This document shows, piece after piece, positions 31,442 to 38,120 of a stretch of DNA of 40,488 nt (within the stretch, counting starts at the first letter, position 1; every line of letters starts with the position of its first letter). The notes beneath the pieces were generated by a model. The model did not search any database. It saw only the letters and a list, made by a program, of their open reading frames with translations, and was not told the DNA's origin. The translations under genes were made by a program, and so were the position numbers. The stretch lies in the IMG/VR virus record IMGVR_UViG_3300018080_000062, positions 1-40,488 of that record. One strand, given 5' to 3'. Source of the DNA: a virus.

Positions 31442-31837
31442 ATGTCTAATGTATTTAAATACGTAGTCAAAGGTGAACCAATCCCACTCGCTCGAGTAAC
31501 GGAAACCGAAACACCCAGAATATGGGACGACTACAAACAGAGAAAGTTTAATTACGAACAAGCACTAAGAAACCAACACGACGAAAAACCATTTATCGAC
31601 GGCCCTATAGAACTAACCATAAATTTTTACATGACAGTTTATCCTGCACATAAACATGACGAGCTTATTAAAAAAGAGCATGCAATACAGCCTAGCATAT
31701 TCTCATTGTTTAACTTTTGTGAACATTCCCTTTTAGGAATAATCTTTAAGAAAGAGTGTCAAATCGTTAAGACTACAATGAAGAAAGTTTATGACGACAG
31801 ACCGAGAACAGAAATAAGAATAAAAAGGGTAAAATGA
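31442..31837 (+). CDS. RusA-fold Holliday junction protein lacking catalytic acids
   Basis: 131 aa, RBS AAGGAG. The frame GEPIPLARVT (11-20), DGPIELTINFYMTV (53-66), SLLGIIFKKECQIV (96-109) and RPRTEIRI (120-127) matches RusA resolvases. In that family a DxDNL motif and a downstream DD bind the metal. Here they read S85-I-F87-S-L and K104-E105, so the essential acids are missing, apart perhaps from E105. It may bind branched DNA without cutting it. It ends in ATGA with the small terminase. Confidence 0.68.
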   Translation: MSNVFKYVVKGEPIPLARVTETETPRIWDDYKQRKFNYEQALRNQHDEKPFIDGPIELTINFYMTVYPAHKHDELIKKEHAIQPSIFSLFNFCEHSLLGIIFKKECQIVKTTMKKVYDDRPRTEIRIKRVK

Positions 31838-32355
31838 GTAATAAGAAAAAAAGCTCTAAGAATAGCATAGAAAAGAAGAAGCTAGAAAACCAACCCATTC
31901 CTGAGTGGCGCAGAGAAAACATGGAATTCTTCATGTCCGCTCTAGGTAAGGCTACAATACCATCCATGGAGAAGACTGGAGACGACATGTTAGACTTCGT
32001 ACTAAGCGACGAAGAAATACTACACCTTGACGAATTCTACCTTCGAAAGGGACTAACATACGACACATTTCATGGCTGGCTCGAGAAGAGTGCTTACTTA
32101 AGAGCCAAGTATAAACTATGTATGGAAATTATAGGGCTAAGAAGACAAAAAGTTTTAAGAAAAACCAACCCCCACACCCTAACGCAAACACTATACCAAC
32201 ATAGCCCAGGTTGGGACAAATCCGAGAAACGAAACGCAGACATGAAAAATAAAGATGACAAGAACCGTTCCGTTGAGGAACTTATACAGGCAGTCAAAGA
32301 GATGGGCATTAGCGACAAGATGCCAGAGACTGACGAGGTAAAGGAAAAGAAATGA
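31834..32355 (+). CDS. terminase small subunit-like protein
   Basis: 173 aa. An N-terminal Lys/Ser-rich arm precedes a helical DNA-binding core (LSDEEILHLDEFYLRKGLTY, then TFHGWLEKSAYLRAKYKLCM), the pattern of phage small terminases that recognise pac or cos DNA. The C-terminus is polar and acidic (KNRSVEELIQAVKEMG). It overlaps both neighbours by ATGA. The large subunit follows 1.7 kb downstream in the same operon, supporting the call. Confidence 0.68.
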   Translation: MSNKKKSSKNSIEKKKLENQPIPEWRRENMEFFMSALGKATIPSMEKTGDDMLDFVLSDEEILHLDEFYLRKGLTYDTFHGWLEKSAYLRAKYKLCMEIIGLRRQKVLRKTNPHTLTQTLYQHSPGWDKSEKRNADMKNKDDKNRSVEELIQAVKEMGISDKMPETDEVKEKK

Positions 32356-32696
32356 GTGAAAGTTTGTATCCAGAAGCATATCATAGCTATATGAGTTTTG
32401 AAGACATAGAAGAACTTAAGCTAGCCATGGCCAATAGAGCACAAGAAAACATGAAGTGTAAAATAGTTTCAAAGCCGTATGTTGTACCAAATAAGAAGTC
32501 AGTAGAACTTAAGGTGCCTAGACGTATGCAGTATCCCGTAGCTTCATGCCTTTTGGACAACTTTGATGAAATAATAGAGAAAGAAGCAGAGGCAACTAAA
32601 AACAAAGACACTAGTGACGTTTCGCCAAAAATATTACGAAAACTCGAGCACATGATTAGAGAAGAAGACAGTTCTTGGTGGAGGGAAAGGAAATGA
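32352..32696 (+). CDS. hypothetical protein, 114 aa
   Basis: ATG 32352 overlaps the previous stop (AATGA). Helical N-terminus (YMSFEDIEELKLAMANRAQE), a basic middle and a helical C-terminus (KILRKLEHMIREEDSSWWRER). No motif is recognised. Tight coupling to the small terminase gene suggests a packaging or replication accessory role. Confidence 0.68.
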   Translation: MSESLYPEAYHSYMSFEDIEELKLAMANRAQENMKCKIVSKPYVVPNKKSVELKVPRRMQYPVASCLLDNFDEIIEKEAEATKNKDTSDVSPKILRKLEHMIREEDSSWWRERK

Positions 32697-33082
32697 ACCC
32701 AAACTATATGCTTCTAGGTGTAGGCCTACTTGTTTTTTTTGACATGGTATTAACAATATTCACATACAAGAGTGGTAACAAGCAACTCAAAGAACTAGAA
32801 TATGTCACAGAGCGAAGAATTCAAAAGGTGAGCTCACATATTGCTAGCGTCCAGACAAACTGCAGGAATGAAAATCTCAACCTCTTAAAGGAAATTTCAG
32901 AGCTTAACAGCAAGCTAACAAAAAGAGAGAGCCAAGAGTTTACTGACAGACTAGAACTTAGACGCCAAGCTTACCAAGCAATAGAGGCAAATAAAACCGC
33001 AATAGACACCCTCTTTAAGCACGCTACCTATGAGGATGCAAAGAAGAAGAAGGGAATAAAGAAGAAGAAAAATGGAAAATAA
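32693..33082 (+). CDS. membrane-anchored coiled-coil protein
   Basis: 129 aa. The start 32693 is chosen because GGAGGGAAAGG precedes it and the ATGA overlaps the previous stop. One N-terminal transmembrane helix (about 5-23: YMLLGVGLLVFFDMVLTIF) is followed by a long coiled coil (KQLKELEYVTERRIQKVSSH onward) and a Lys-rich tail. The layout resembles inner-membrane spanins (Rz type), but sequence alone does not prove it. Confidence 0.62.
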   Translation: MNPNYMLLGVGLLVFFDMVLTIFTYKSGNKQLKELEYVTERRIQKVSSHIASVQTNCRNENLNLLKEISELNSKLTKRESQEFTDRLELRRQAYQAIEANKTAIDTLFKHATYEDAKKKKGIKKKKNGK

Positions 33083-33278
33083 ACCACCACGCAAAGCTAA
33101 GCCAGGTCACCACTGGGTAGAAGTTTACGGACGAGGTCCAAATAATCACTACTGGTATGAGGCTGAGGACCCTCCAGAAGACTTTTACATTGAGCCAGTT
33201 AAGATTAATAAAGAACCACAAATACTTAACGACGAATGGATAATCAATTTAAGAGGAAAGAAGGATGGGAAAAGTTAG
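33072..33278 (+). CDS. hypothetical small protein, 68 aa
   Basis: Overlaps the preceding gene by 11 bases. Starts MENKPPRKAKPGHHWVEVYG and is rich in Trp/Tyr/His/Pro (NNHYWYEAEDPPEDFY). No family is recognised. The ribosome site (GAAGAAGAA) is weak, so expression is probably coupled to the upstream gene. Confidence 0.58.
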   Translation: MENKPPRKAKPGHHWVEVYGRGPNNHYWYEAEDPPEDFYIEPVKINKEPQILNDEWIINLRGKKDGKS

Positions 33279-33459
33279 ATGCTTGGTGTGTAATACTGTT
33301 TTAGAATCTAAGTCTCGCCATGACTTTCAAATGTGTAAATGTGAAAACCAGACACACGTTGATGGTGGTGACATTTACATGAAAGCAGGTGGCGTAGACC
33401 CAACTAAAGTTCAAGTCGTGACAAAATGTCACGGACTGAAAGAGAAAGGAAACAAATGA
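33265..33459 (+). CDS. small zinc-finger-like protein, 64 aa
   Basis: RBS AGGAAAGAAGG. RCLVCNTVLESKSRHDFQMC and then KCE give a CxxC...CxC pattern able to hold zinc, followed by a DGGDIYMKAGG segment. Small phage proteins of this layout (CxxC, HDFxxCxC, DGG) are widespread and uncharacterised (DUF7695-like). The gene ends in ATGA with the DnaB-domain gene. Confidence 0.7.
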   Translation: MGKVRCLVCNTVLESKSRHDFQMCKCENQTHVDGGDIYMKAGGVDPTKVQVVTKCHGLKEKGNK

Positions 33460-33908
33460 TTGATTTTGACGCCCAACATTATTTAGGCGCAGATTTACCA
33501 GTAGACATCACAGCTGAAGAAGCAGTGCTTGGCTGGGCCATGCTAGATGATAACTGCTATAAAAAGATTGAGAAGGTAATTAAAGGGGGCGACTTCTCAT
33601 GTTTAAAGAACAGGCTAGTGTATGAAGGAATAAAGCAAGTATATACAAACGAGGGAACAATTAATCTCGTTTCATTGCAGGACCACTTGTTGCAGGGAGG
33701 AAAGTTAAAGCTAGCTGGAGGCATTACTTATTTGGTAGAGCTTCAAGAGAATGTTAATTGTCTATCTGAGGTTGACGAAGCATGTAATAGAGTTAAAGCT
33801 AAGGCTCAACTGCGCGAACTCATAACATGTGCGGCTGCTATTATTTCCAATTGCTACACACAGGATGAGGAAATGGGCCCATACAAATACAAGGAGAATG
33901 AAGCGTGA
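33456..33908 (+). CDS. stand-alone DnaB N-terminal domain protein
   Basis: 150 aa. ATG 33456, with GAAAGGAAACAA ahead, overlaps the previous stop. Residues 12-115 match the DnaB helicase N-terminal domain: ITAEEAVLGWAMLDDNCYKK, DFSCLKNRLVYEGIKQVY, INLVSLQDHLLQGG, GGITYLVELQENV. The chain then has a linker-like helix (LRELITCAAAIISNCY) and stops. The RecA-type ATPase domain is absent. The DnaB N-domain is where primase and loaders meet the helicase, so the protein may sequester, cap or recruit host helicase or primase. Confidence 0.78.
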   Translation: MIDFDAQHYLGADLPVDITAEEAVLGWAMLDDNCYKKIEKVIKGGDFSCLKNRLVYEGIKQVYTNEGTINLVSLQDHLLQGGKLKLAGGITYLVELQENVNCLSEVDEACNRVKAKAQLRELITCAAAIISNCYTQDEEMGPYKYKENEA

Positions 33909-34126
33909 AATACATGGCTCTCCTAATTTTTTTGGTATTACCCCTTTTTGCAATGAAAAGAACTCCAGAGTGGGACGCAGCAGAGTGGAAGGCGGCAAGA
34001 AGGGAAGTAGAGAGAACAGTAAGAGAAGTAGAACAAAGAGAAAGAGAGAGATTAGAACGTGAACGTAGAAGACAAGCTGCACTTAAGAAAATTCAAGCCA
34101 AGAAAGTACCAGCTACCGATATTTGA
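33905..34126 (+). CDS. short exported, Arg/Glu-rich helical protein
   Basis: 73 aa. GTG start at 33905, with AGGAG upstream, overlaps the previous stop. Signal sequence MKYMALLIFLVLPLFA, then MKRTPEWDAAEWKAARREVE and an almost pure Arg/Glu/Gln helix. It shares the A-M boundary and the basic helical body with the exported protein at 3621-3914. It overlaps the start of the large terminase by 68 bases. A lysis or envelope role is conceivable. Confidence 0.58.
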   Translation: MKYMALLIFLVLPLFAMKRTPEWDAAEWKAARREVERTVREVEQRERERLERERRRQAALKKIQAKKVPATDI

Positions 34127-35411
34127 TGCGATAGAGAATAAAGAATATCGTCGTGTCCTTTGTGTAATGCCAAGGCGTGCTGGCAAAGATATAACAGCCT
34201 TCAACTTAATGATCCGTATGGCTATCAGAACAGTAGGTGTTTACTACTACGTATTCCCTACTTATTCACAAGCAAAGAAAGTTATTTGGGATGCCATAAC
34301 CAACACAGGAGAGAAGTTTTTAGATTATATTCCTCCTGCATGGGTAGAAGGCAAAAATGGCCAGGAAATGAAAATTACGCTAGCTAACCGCAGCATTATA
34401 CAATTAGTTGGTTCGGACAATGTTGACTCCCTTGTGGGTACGAACCCTCGTGGTGTAGTTTTTTCGGAGTACGCACTCCAATCCCCCTTAGCCTACCAGT
34501 TTCTGCGGCCTATCCTCCTGGCTAATGACGGGTGGGCTTTATTTATCTCAACCCCTAGGGGCAAGAATCATATGTGGGAACTATATAATATAGCTCTACA
34601 CTCACCAGACTGGTTTGCTTATAAACTCAGCGTAGAAGAAACAAACCACATACCACTTGCTGAAATTGAAAAAGAAAAGGCTGAAGGACTCATGTCTGAG
34701 GACCTCATTATGCAAGAGTACTATTGCTCCTTTGACATGGGTGTTGAGGGAGCGTACTACTCCAAATACCTAGACAAAATGAGAGTTAGCGGCCAAATAG
34801 GGGTAGTTCCATGGGAACCTCAATTTAAGGTACATACGGCCTGGGACTTGGGGATAAGAGACAATACTTCCATCATCTTCTATCAAATTTGTGGCCAAAC
34901 CATACGTATAATCGACTGTTACGAGAAGTCTAAAGAAGGCTTAGAGCATTATGTAAGCGTAATCCACTCAAAACCGTACACCTATGGCAAGCATTTCGCT
35001 CCTCACGACATACGTGTTAGAGAACTGGGCTCAGGTTTAACTAGGTGGGAGAAAGCTAGACAGCTTGGCATTACCTTTCAGATGGCAGATAAAATTGGGG
35101 TAGAGGACGGAATTGAAGCTGTCAGGTCCACTTTAAGTAAATGTTGGGTAGATGAAAAGCAATGTGCTCCACTTATCAAAGCACTAGAGAACTACAGGCA
35201 AGAGTACGATGCTAAGAAAAAAGTCTATAAACCAAGGCCTTTACACAATGAATTTTCTCATTACGCTGATGCAATGCGCTATTTGTGCGTTTCTTTACCT
35301 AAAACTAAAGACGGACTATCCTCAGAGCAGATAGAGAAGAATTACAGAGAAGCTTATTATGGCCACTCTCCAGGCCACGATTTCTTGCGAGATCCGCGCA
35401 GCGGCTATTAA
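34059..35411 (+). CDS. terminase large subunit
   Basis: 450-aa packaging motor. The start is GTG 34059, inside the preceding gene. Walker A is CVMPRRAGKD (about 35-44). Walker B is GVVFSEY (132-138), with S136 in place of the usual Asp and E137 as catalytic Glu. The coupling motif FISTPRGKNH follows at about 162-171. The C-terminal nuclease domain has Asp residues in TAWDLGIRDNTS, FAPHDIRVRE and SHYADAMRYL. It pumps DNA through the P22-like portal and cuts the concatemer, assisted by the small subunit at 31834. Confidence 0.92.
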   Translation: MNVEDKLHLRKFKPRKYQLPIFDAIENKEYRRVLCVMPRRAGKDITAFNLMIRMAIRTVGVYYYVFPTYSQAKKVIWDAITNTGEKFLDYIPPAWVEGKNGQEMKITLANRSIIQLVGSDNVDSLVGTNPRGVVFSEYALQSPLAYQFLRPILLANDGWALFISTPRGKNHMWELYNIALHSPDWFAYKLSVEETNHIPLAEIEKEKAEGLMSEDLIMQEYYCSFDMGVEGAYYSKYLDKMRVSGQIGVVPWEPQFKVHTAWDLGIRDNTSIIFYQICGQTIRIIDCYEKSKEGLEHYVSVIHSKPYTYGKHFAPHDIRVRELGSGLTRWEKARQLGITFQMADKIGVEDGIEAVRSTLSKCWVDEKQCAPLIKALENYRQEYDAKKKVYKPRPLHNEFSHYADAMRYLCVSLPKTKDGLSSEQIEKNYREAYYGHSPGHDFLRDPRSGY

Positions 35412-35467
35412 TACTCGTGCTTCATTACTACTAATTCCTGTGGTCTCATTACGCAGGAACTCCTTTT

Positions 35468-35500
35468 CCCCTGGGTTGAGATTCCCGGGGGTTAATTTTA
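35468..35500 (+). terminator. terminator after large terminase
   Basis: CCCC-t-GGG (35468-35475) pairs with CCCGGGG (35484-35490) with a bulged T, followed by GTTAATTTTATAA. An additional weak hairpin TTCCTG/CAGGAA lies just upstream. It separates the terminase operon from the accessory operon promoter. The rest of the 200-base gap holds that promoter and palindrome. Confidence 0.65.
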
Positions 35501-35523
35501 TAACATTATTGCAATTAATTTCC

Positions 35524-35553
35524 TTGACATTATAATATTAAATGTGCTATACT
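35524..35553 (+). promoter_or_regulatory. strong sigma-70-like promoter of the accessory operon
   Basis: Perfect -35 TTGACA (35524-35529), 18-base spacer, -10 TATACT (35548-35553). It is the best promoter match in the window. Transcription would begin near 35560 and run into the genes from 35615 to 40259. Confidence 0.82.
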
Positions 35554-35577
35554 ATTAATAGAAGAGGATTATCAACC

Positions 35578-35594
35578 GTCGACAAATTGTCGAC
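35578..35594. promoter_or_regulatory. 17-bp perfect palindrome, candidate operator
   Basis: GTCGACAAATTGTCGAC is a perfect inverted repeat of 8 bp around a single A. It lies about 20-35 bases downstream of the expected start of the accessory operon promoter and just before the GGAGGT site (35605-35610). It could be a repressor site or an RNA hairpin in the leader. Confidence 0.75.
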
Positions 35595-35614
35595 AACTGA
35601 ATTTGGAGGTCAAT

Positions 35615-36022
35615 ATGGTATATATAGACAAGCTCAAGGATTTAAGAGCTAAGAGACAAAAACTGAGGCATGAGCTTCATATTATTAGAGAGCAAATAAT
35701 CATGTCAGAGGCAGCGTTTTTGAAGCGTGAACACGGTATTAAGGTAGAGTTTGAGCATGAAGTTCAAAGAGCTATTGCTGAAGTTGCACGTGTTAAGTAT
35801 TCGAATGCTGAGAGACGTAAGGTTGAGCTTGAGAAGATGAAGAGTGCAGACCTTAAGCTTAATGAACTCTTGGGTGCTATAGAGCAGTTCAAGAAGCTTG
35901 AGAAGAAGTTGTGTTGTGATGATGAGATATTAAAACTTGAAGAGAGATATTTATTTAAAGAGATAGATTTATTTGTAACCATGAAGAACTTTGATTCTTC
36001 TAAGCTAAGGGCGGGGATTTAA
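35615..36022 (+). CDS. coiled-coil protein, first gene of accessory operon, 135 aa
   Basis: ATG 35615 is chosen because GGAGGT lies four bases upstream. The protein is nearly all helix (DKLKDLRAKRQKLRHELHII, then ERRKVELEKMKSADLKLNEL). Two Cys sit together near the end (KKLCCDDEIL). No family is recognised. As the first gene under a strong, possibly repressed promoter it may be an early host-takeover factor. Confidence 0.7.
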   Translation: MVYIDKLKDLRAKRQKLRHELHIIREQIIMSEAAFLKREHGIKVEFEHEVQRAIAEVARVKYSNAERRKVELEKMKSADLKLNELLGAIEQFKKLEKKLCCDDEILKLEERYLFKEIDLFVTMKNFDSSKLRAGI

Positions 36023-36023
36023 T

Positions 36024-36356
36024 ATGGAAAATTTAAATGATTACCAAATAATGCTTAACCATCTAATTGGTGCACTCATGGGACACATAGACAATGAGAT
36101 GAAATTCACATTCAAGCAGTCTGATGTTGAAGGTTTTGATGTTATAGAAGAAATAAAGAAGCTTAACTCAACAGATTTCGCTTCATTTGGTTGCAGAATA
36201 CAGAGTTTTAAGCGCGTTCTTGAGAACTTTGAAGGATACTTCGAAAAGAACAAAGAACTTCTTCCTGGTGCCTATGAAAACTATAAAGCACTCGAAGCAG
36301 TTTCAGATTATTATGACATGTGTGCAAATTGTATGAAGAAAGAAGGAAACAAGTGA
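36024..36356 (+). CDS. hypothetical protein, 110 aa
   Basis: Starts one base after the previous stop. Helical (LNDYQIMLNHLIGALMGHID, CRIQSFKRVLENFEGYFEKN) with a C-terminal CANC pair. No family is recognised. The stop overlaps the next GTG start (GTGA). Confidence 0.68.
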   Translation: MENLNDYQIMLNHLIGALMGHIDNEMKFTFKQSDVEGFDVIEEIKKLNSTDFASFGCRIQSFKRVLENFEGYFEKNKELLPGAYENYKALEAVSDYYDMCANCMKKEGNK

Positions 36357-37078
36357 GATTAGATACAATACCGACAGGTACAGTTTATACGCTATGGACT
36401 GTTGTAGAAAAACTGTTCCAAAAAGACGAGAATGGCTATCAACAATACGTTTGTAAGTGTAAGTGTGGTGTTAAAGATATTGTAACAGGAACAGTGCTAC
36501 ATCGTGGACGCTCTTTAGGCTGCAAGACATGTGTTTCTAGTATGGAGCTTCTAGGTTTAGTTATAGGCTCATGGAAAATAGTTGAAGAGCTTCCAGAGCG
36601 AACAGCAAACAGAGGTAAACATATACAGTATCGTTGCGTTTGTCAGTGTGGATTTGAAAAGAATATACCTGGAACTAAGTTTAGAGGTGGACGCTTTCCT
36701 TTGTGTCCTGCTTGTAAGGTTAAGGCATCCGAAAAGACATCACACCAAGCTGTAACACGCGCAAAGAGAGAGTCTGAGGAGTTCCAAAGCAGAAGAGAAA
36801 GAGCTAAGCAGATATATGAGTCGAATATAAACATTCATTTAAAGATTATACTACTAGAGAACTTTCTTAATTTGCTACAGAGAAGACAGTCATTCTTTAT
36901 GATTGAACTTAATGGTGACAATGAAGAGTTTGATAATTATTGCCAGCAGCTTGAGAAAACACACGAGTATATTACAGATTTAAAGAATACATTTATTAAA
37001 GTTGAGCCAGTTAAGAAACTAGAGGCTAAGGAGGAAGAGAATGGAAAAGAAAAAACAAACAACGATATATCTAACTGA
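36353..37078 (+). CDS. double zinc-ribbon DNA-binding-like protein
   Basis: 241 aa. GTG 36353 follows AAGGAAACAA and overlaps the previous stop. Two copies of a zinc-ribbon unit are visible: YVCKCKCGVKDIVTGTVLHRG with CKTC (about 26-60), and YRCVCQCGFEKNIPGTKFRG with CPAC (about 93-130). Each opens with a W(K/T)(I/V)VE strand. The rest is helical. Such ribbons occur near AP2 or HNH domains in phage DNA-binding proteins. No nuclease motif is present here, so DNA or RNA binding is the likely role. Confidence 0.7.
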   Translation: MRLDTIPTGTVYTLWTVVEKLFQKDENGYQQYVCKCKCGVKDIVTGTVLHRGRSLGCKTCVSSMELLGLVIGSWKIVEELPERTANRGKHIQYRCVCQCGFEKNIPGTKFRGGRFPLCPACKVKASEKTSHQAVTRAKRESEEFQSRRERAKQIYESNINIHLKIILLENFLNLLQRRQSFFMIELNGDNEEFDNYCQQLEKTHEYITDLKNTFIKVEPVKKLEAKEEENGKEKTNNDISN

Positions 37079-37235
37079 GTCTGATATATCAAATTTACGC
37101 TATATAAGAGTACTCAGGCTAATGAACAAGAAAGAACCAACTACAACAGGAATTATATCGGAGGCTATTACGCAACTTTATGACAGAGAAAGAGAAAAAG
37201 AACGCAGAAGCAATGCGGATAATAAGACAGGTTGA
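37041..37235 (+). CDS. ribbon-helix-helix regulator, 64 aa
   Basis: RBS GGAGGAAGAGA. A basic arm and strand KKKQTTIYLTESD are followed by two helices (SNLRYIRVLRLMNKK, then TTTGIISEAITQLYDRE), the CopG/Arc layout. It overlaps the previous gene by 38 bases and the next by 56. It may control the operon promoter with the 17-bp palindrome, which is the kind of site such dimers bind. Pairing of regulator and site is inference. Confidence 0.72.
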   Translation: MEKKKQTTIYLTESDISNLRYIRVLRLMNKKEPTTTGIISEAITQLYDREREKERRSNADNKTG

Positions 37236-37395
37236 AAGAGAACAAAATAGAAAGGGAAACATTGAACGGCATTTAAAAGACATTAAAAATGGCCACAAGA
37301 AGGATTGCATTGGGTACGATGACCCCTATTGTGGTGTGGATTGTGATTGTTTTGATGGCATCGAATGTTATGAAATTGATAGGTGGGAAGTATGA
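37180..37395 (+). CDS. hypothetical Cys/Asp-rich small protein, 71 aa
   Basis: The start is uncertain: ATG 37180 lies far from GGAGG, and ATG 37213 lacks a good site. The N-terminal half is a charged helix. The C-terminal half has DCIGYDDPYCGVDCDCFDG, four Cys in 14 residues that could bind a metal. It ends in ATGA with the next gene. No family is recognised. Confidence 0.55.
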   Translation: MTEKEKKNAEAMRIIRQVEREQNRKGNIERHLKDIKNGHKKDCIGYDDPYCGVDCDCFDGIECYEIDRWEV

Positions 37396-37649
37396 TACTC
37401 AAGATTCTTAGCTTTTTATTGTTTGTGGGGGTTGCTGTTGTTGGTGGTTGGTTAGTTAAACTAGCCTATCTTTCAATAAGAAAGTTTAAAGAGCTTTTGT
37501 TGAGGCTTATTAACAATGAGAGGTCTTGCAGACAAAAGAACACGAGAGATTTGAGAAAAGAAATAGATGACTTGAGGCAAGAAATAGGACAGATTAGATT
37601 GGAGAAAGATGGGATTATCAAGGGAACTTCAGATAGGAAAAGCGGGTGA
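37392..37649 (+). CDS. small membrane protein with coiled coil, 85 aa
   Basis: ATG 37392 overlaps the previous stop and has GGTGGGAAG ahead. One N-terminal transmembrane segment (LKILSFLLFVGVAVVGGWLV) is followed by a helical domain with heptad pattern (TRDLRKEIDDLRQEIGQIRL). Topology resembles spanin or holin-accessory proteins. It overlaps the nuclease gene by 41 bases. Confidence 0.65.
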   Translation: MILKILSFLLFVGVAVVGGWLVKLAYLSIRKFKELLLRLINNERSCRQKNTRDLRKEIDDLRQEIGQIRLEKDGIIKGTSDRKSG

Positions 37650-38076
37650 ACATTTTGTTTGTTGCGATTTAATATTACAGGGTTATAATGCCTTTCTTGC
37701 CGACCAAGGTTTGCCATTCGATATTGTTGTCGAGAAAAATGGAGCCCTTGTGAGAATACAAGCAAAGGCAACTCGAGGTTTAATCTCGTGTCAAAAAGCG
37801 AAAAATATATATAGATTTGGAACGCGACGAGCTAAAAATAGTCGAACTAGGGTCTTAGAAGCAGCCGTTGATTATTTTGCCTTTGTTGCATTAGACATTG
37901 GAAAAGTAGCCTACATTCCAATAAGTGAAATGATTGCTAGGACTGGAAAAGTTAAACAAACAGTTGAATTTAAAAGTAGAGAAGTAACCTATGCTGGAAG
38001 GGTATATAGCAACGGCACAGTTAGATCTCCAGAGTGGGGAAAATACATCCAAGATTTCACAAATCTGAATTTGTGA
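37609..38076 (+). CDS. PD-(D/E)XK nuclease-like protein 1
   Basis: 155 aa, RBS TTGGAGAAAG. The N-terminal core GKAGEHFVCCDLILQGYNA, FDIVV and LVRIQAKAT gives E14, D38 and Q51-x-K53, the arrangement of group-I-intron-endonuclease or resolvase-like PD-(D/E)XK enzymes with Gln replacing Glu. The C-terminal half is beta-rich (YFAFVALDIGKVAYIP). It probably cleaves DNA. Its last codons overlap an inverted repeat that may control the methyltransferase gene. Confidence 0.72.
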   Translation: MGLSRELQIGKAGEHFVCCDLILQGYNAFLADQGLPFDIVVEKNGALVRIQAKATRGLISCQKAKNIYRFGTRRAKNSRTRVLEAAVDYFAFVALDIGKVAYIPISEMIARTGKVKQTVEFKSREVTYAGRVYSNGTVRSPEWGKYIQDFTNLNL

Positions 38077-38082
38077 TATAAT
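38057..38082 (+). promoter_or_regulatory. operator-like inverted repeat joined to a -10 box
   Basis: TCACAAATCTGAATTTGTGA (38057-38076) has perfect 8-bp arms and a 4-base spacer, and is followed at once by a consensus -10 TATAAT (38077-38082). The -35 region would fall inside the repeat and is weak. It lies at the end of the nuclease gene, about 40 bases before the methyltransferase GTG. Repressor or activator control of the methylase is likely. Confidence 0.72.
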
Positions 38083-38120
38083 TACGAGAAGAGTAAAAGC
38101 ACAAAAAGATAGGAGTTTCT

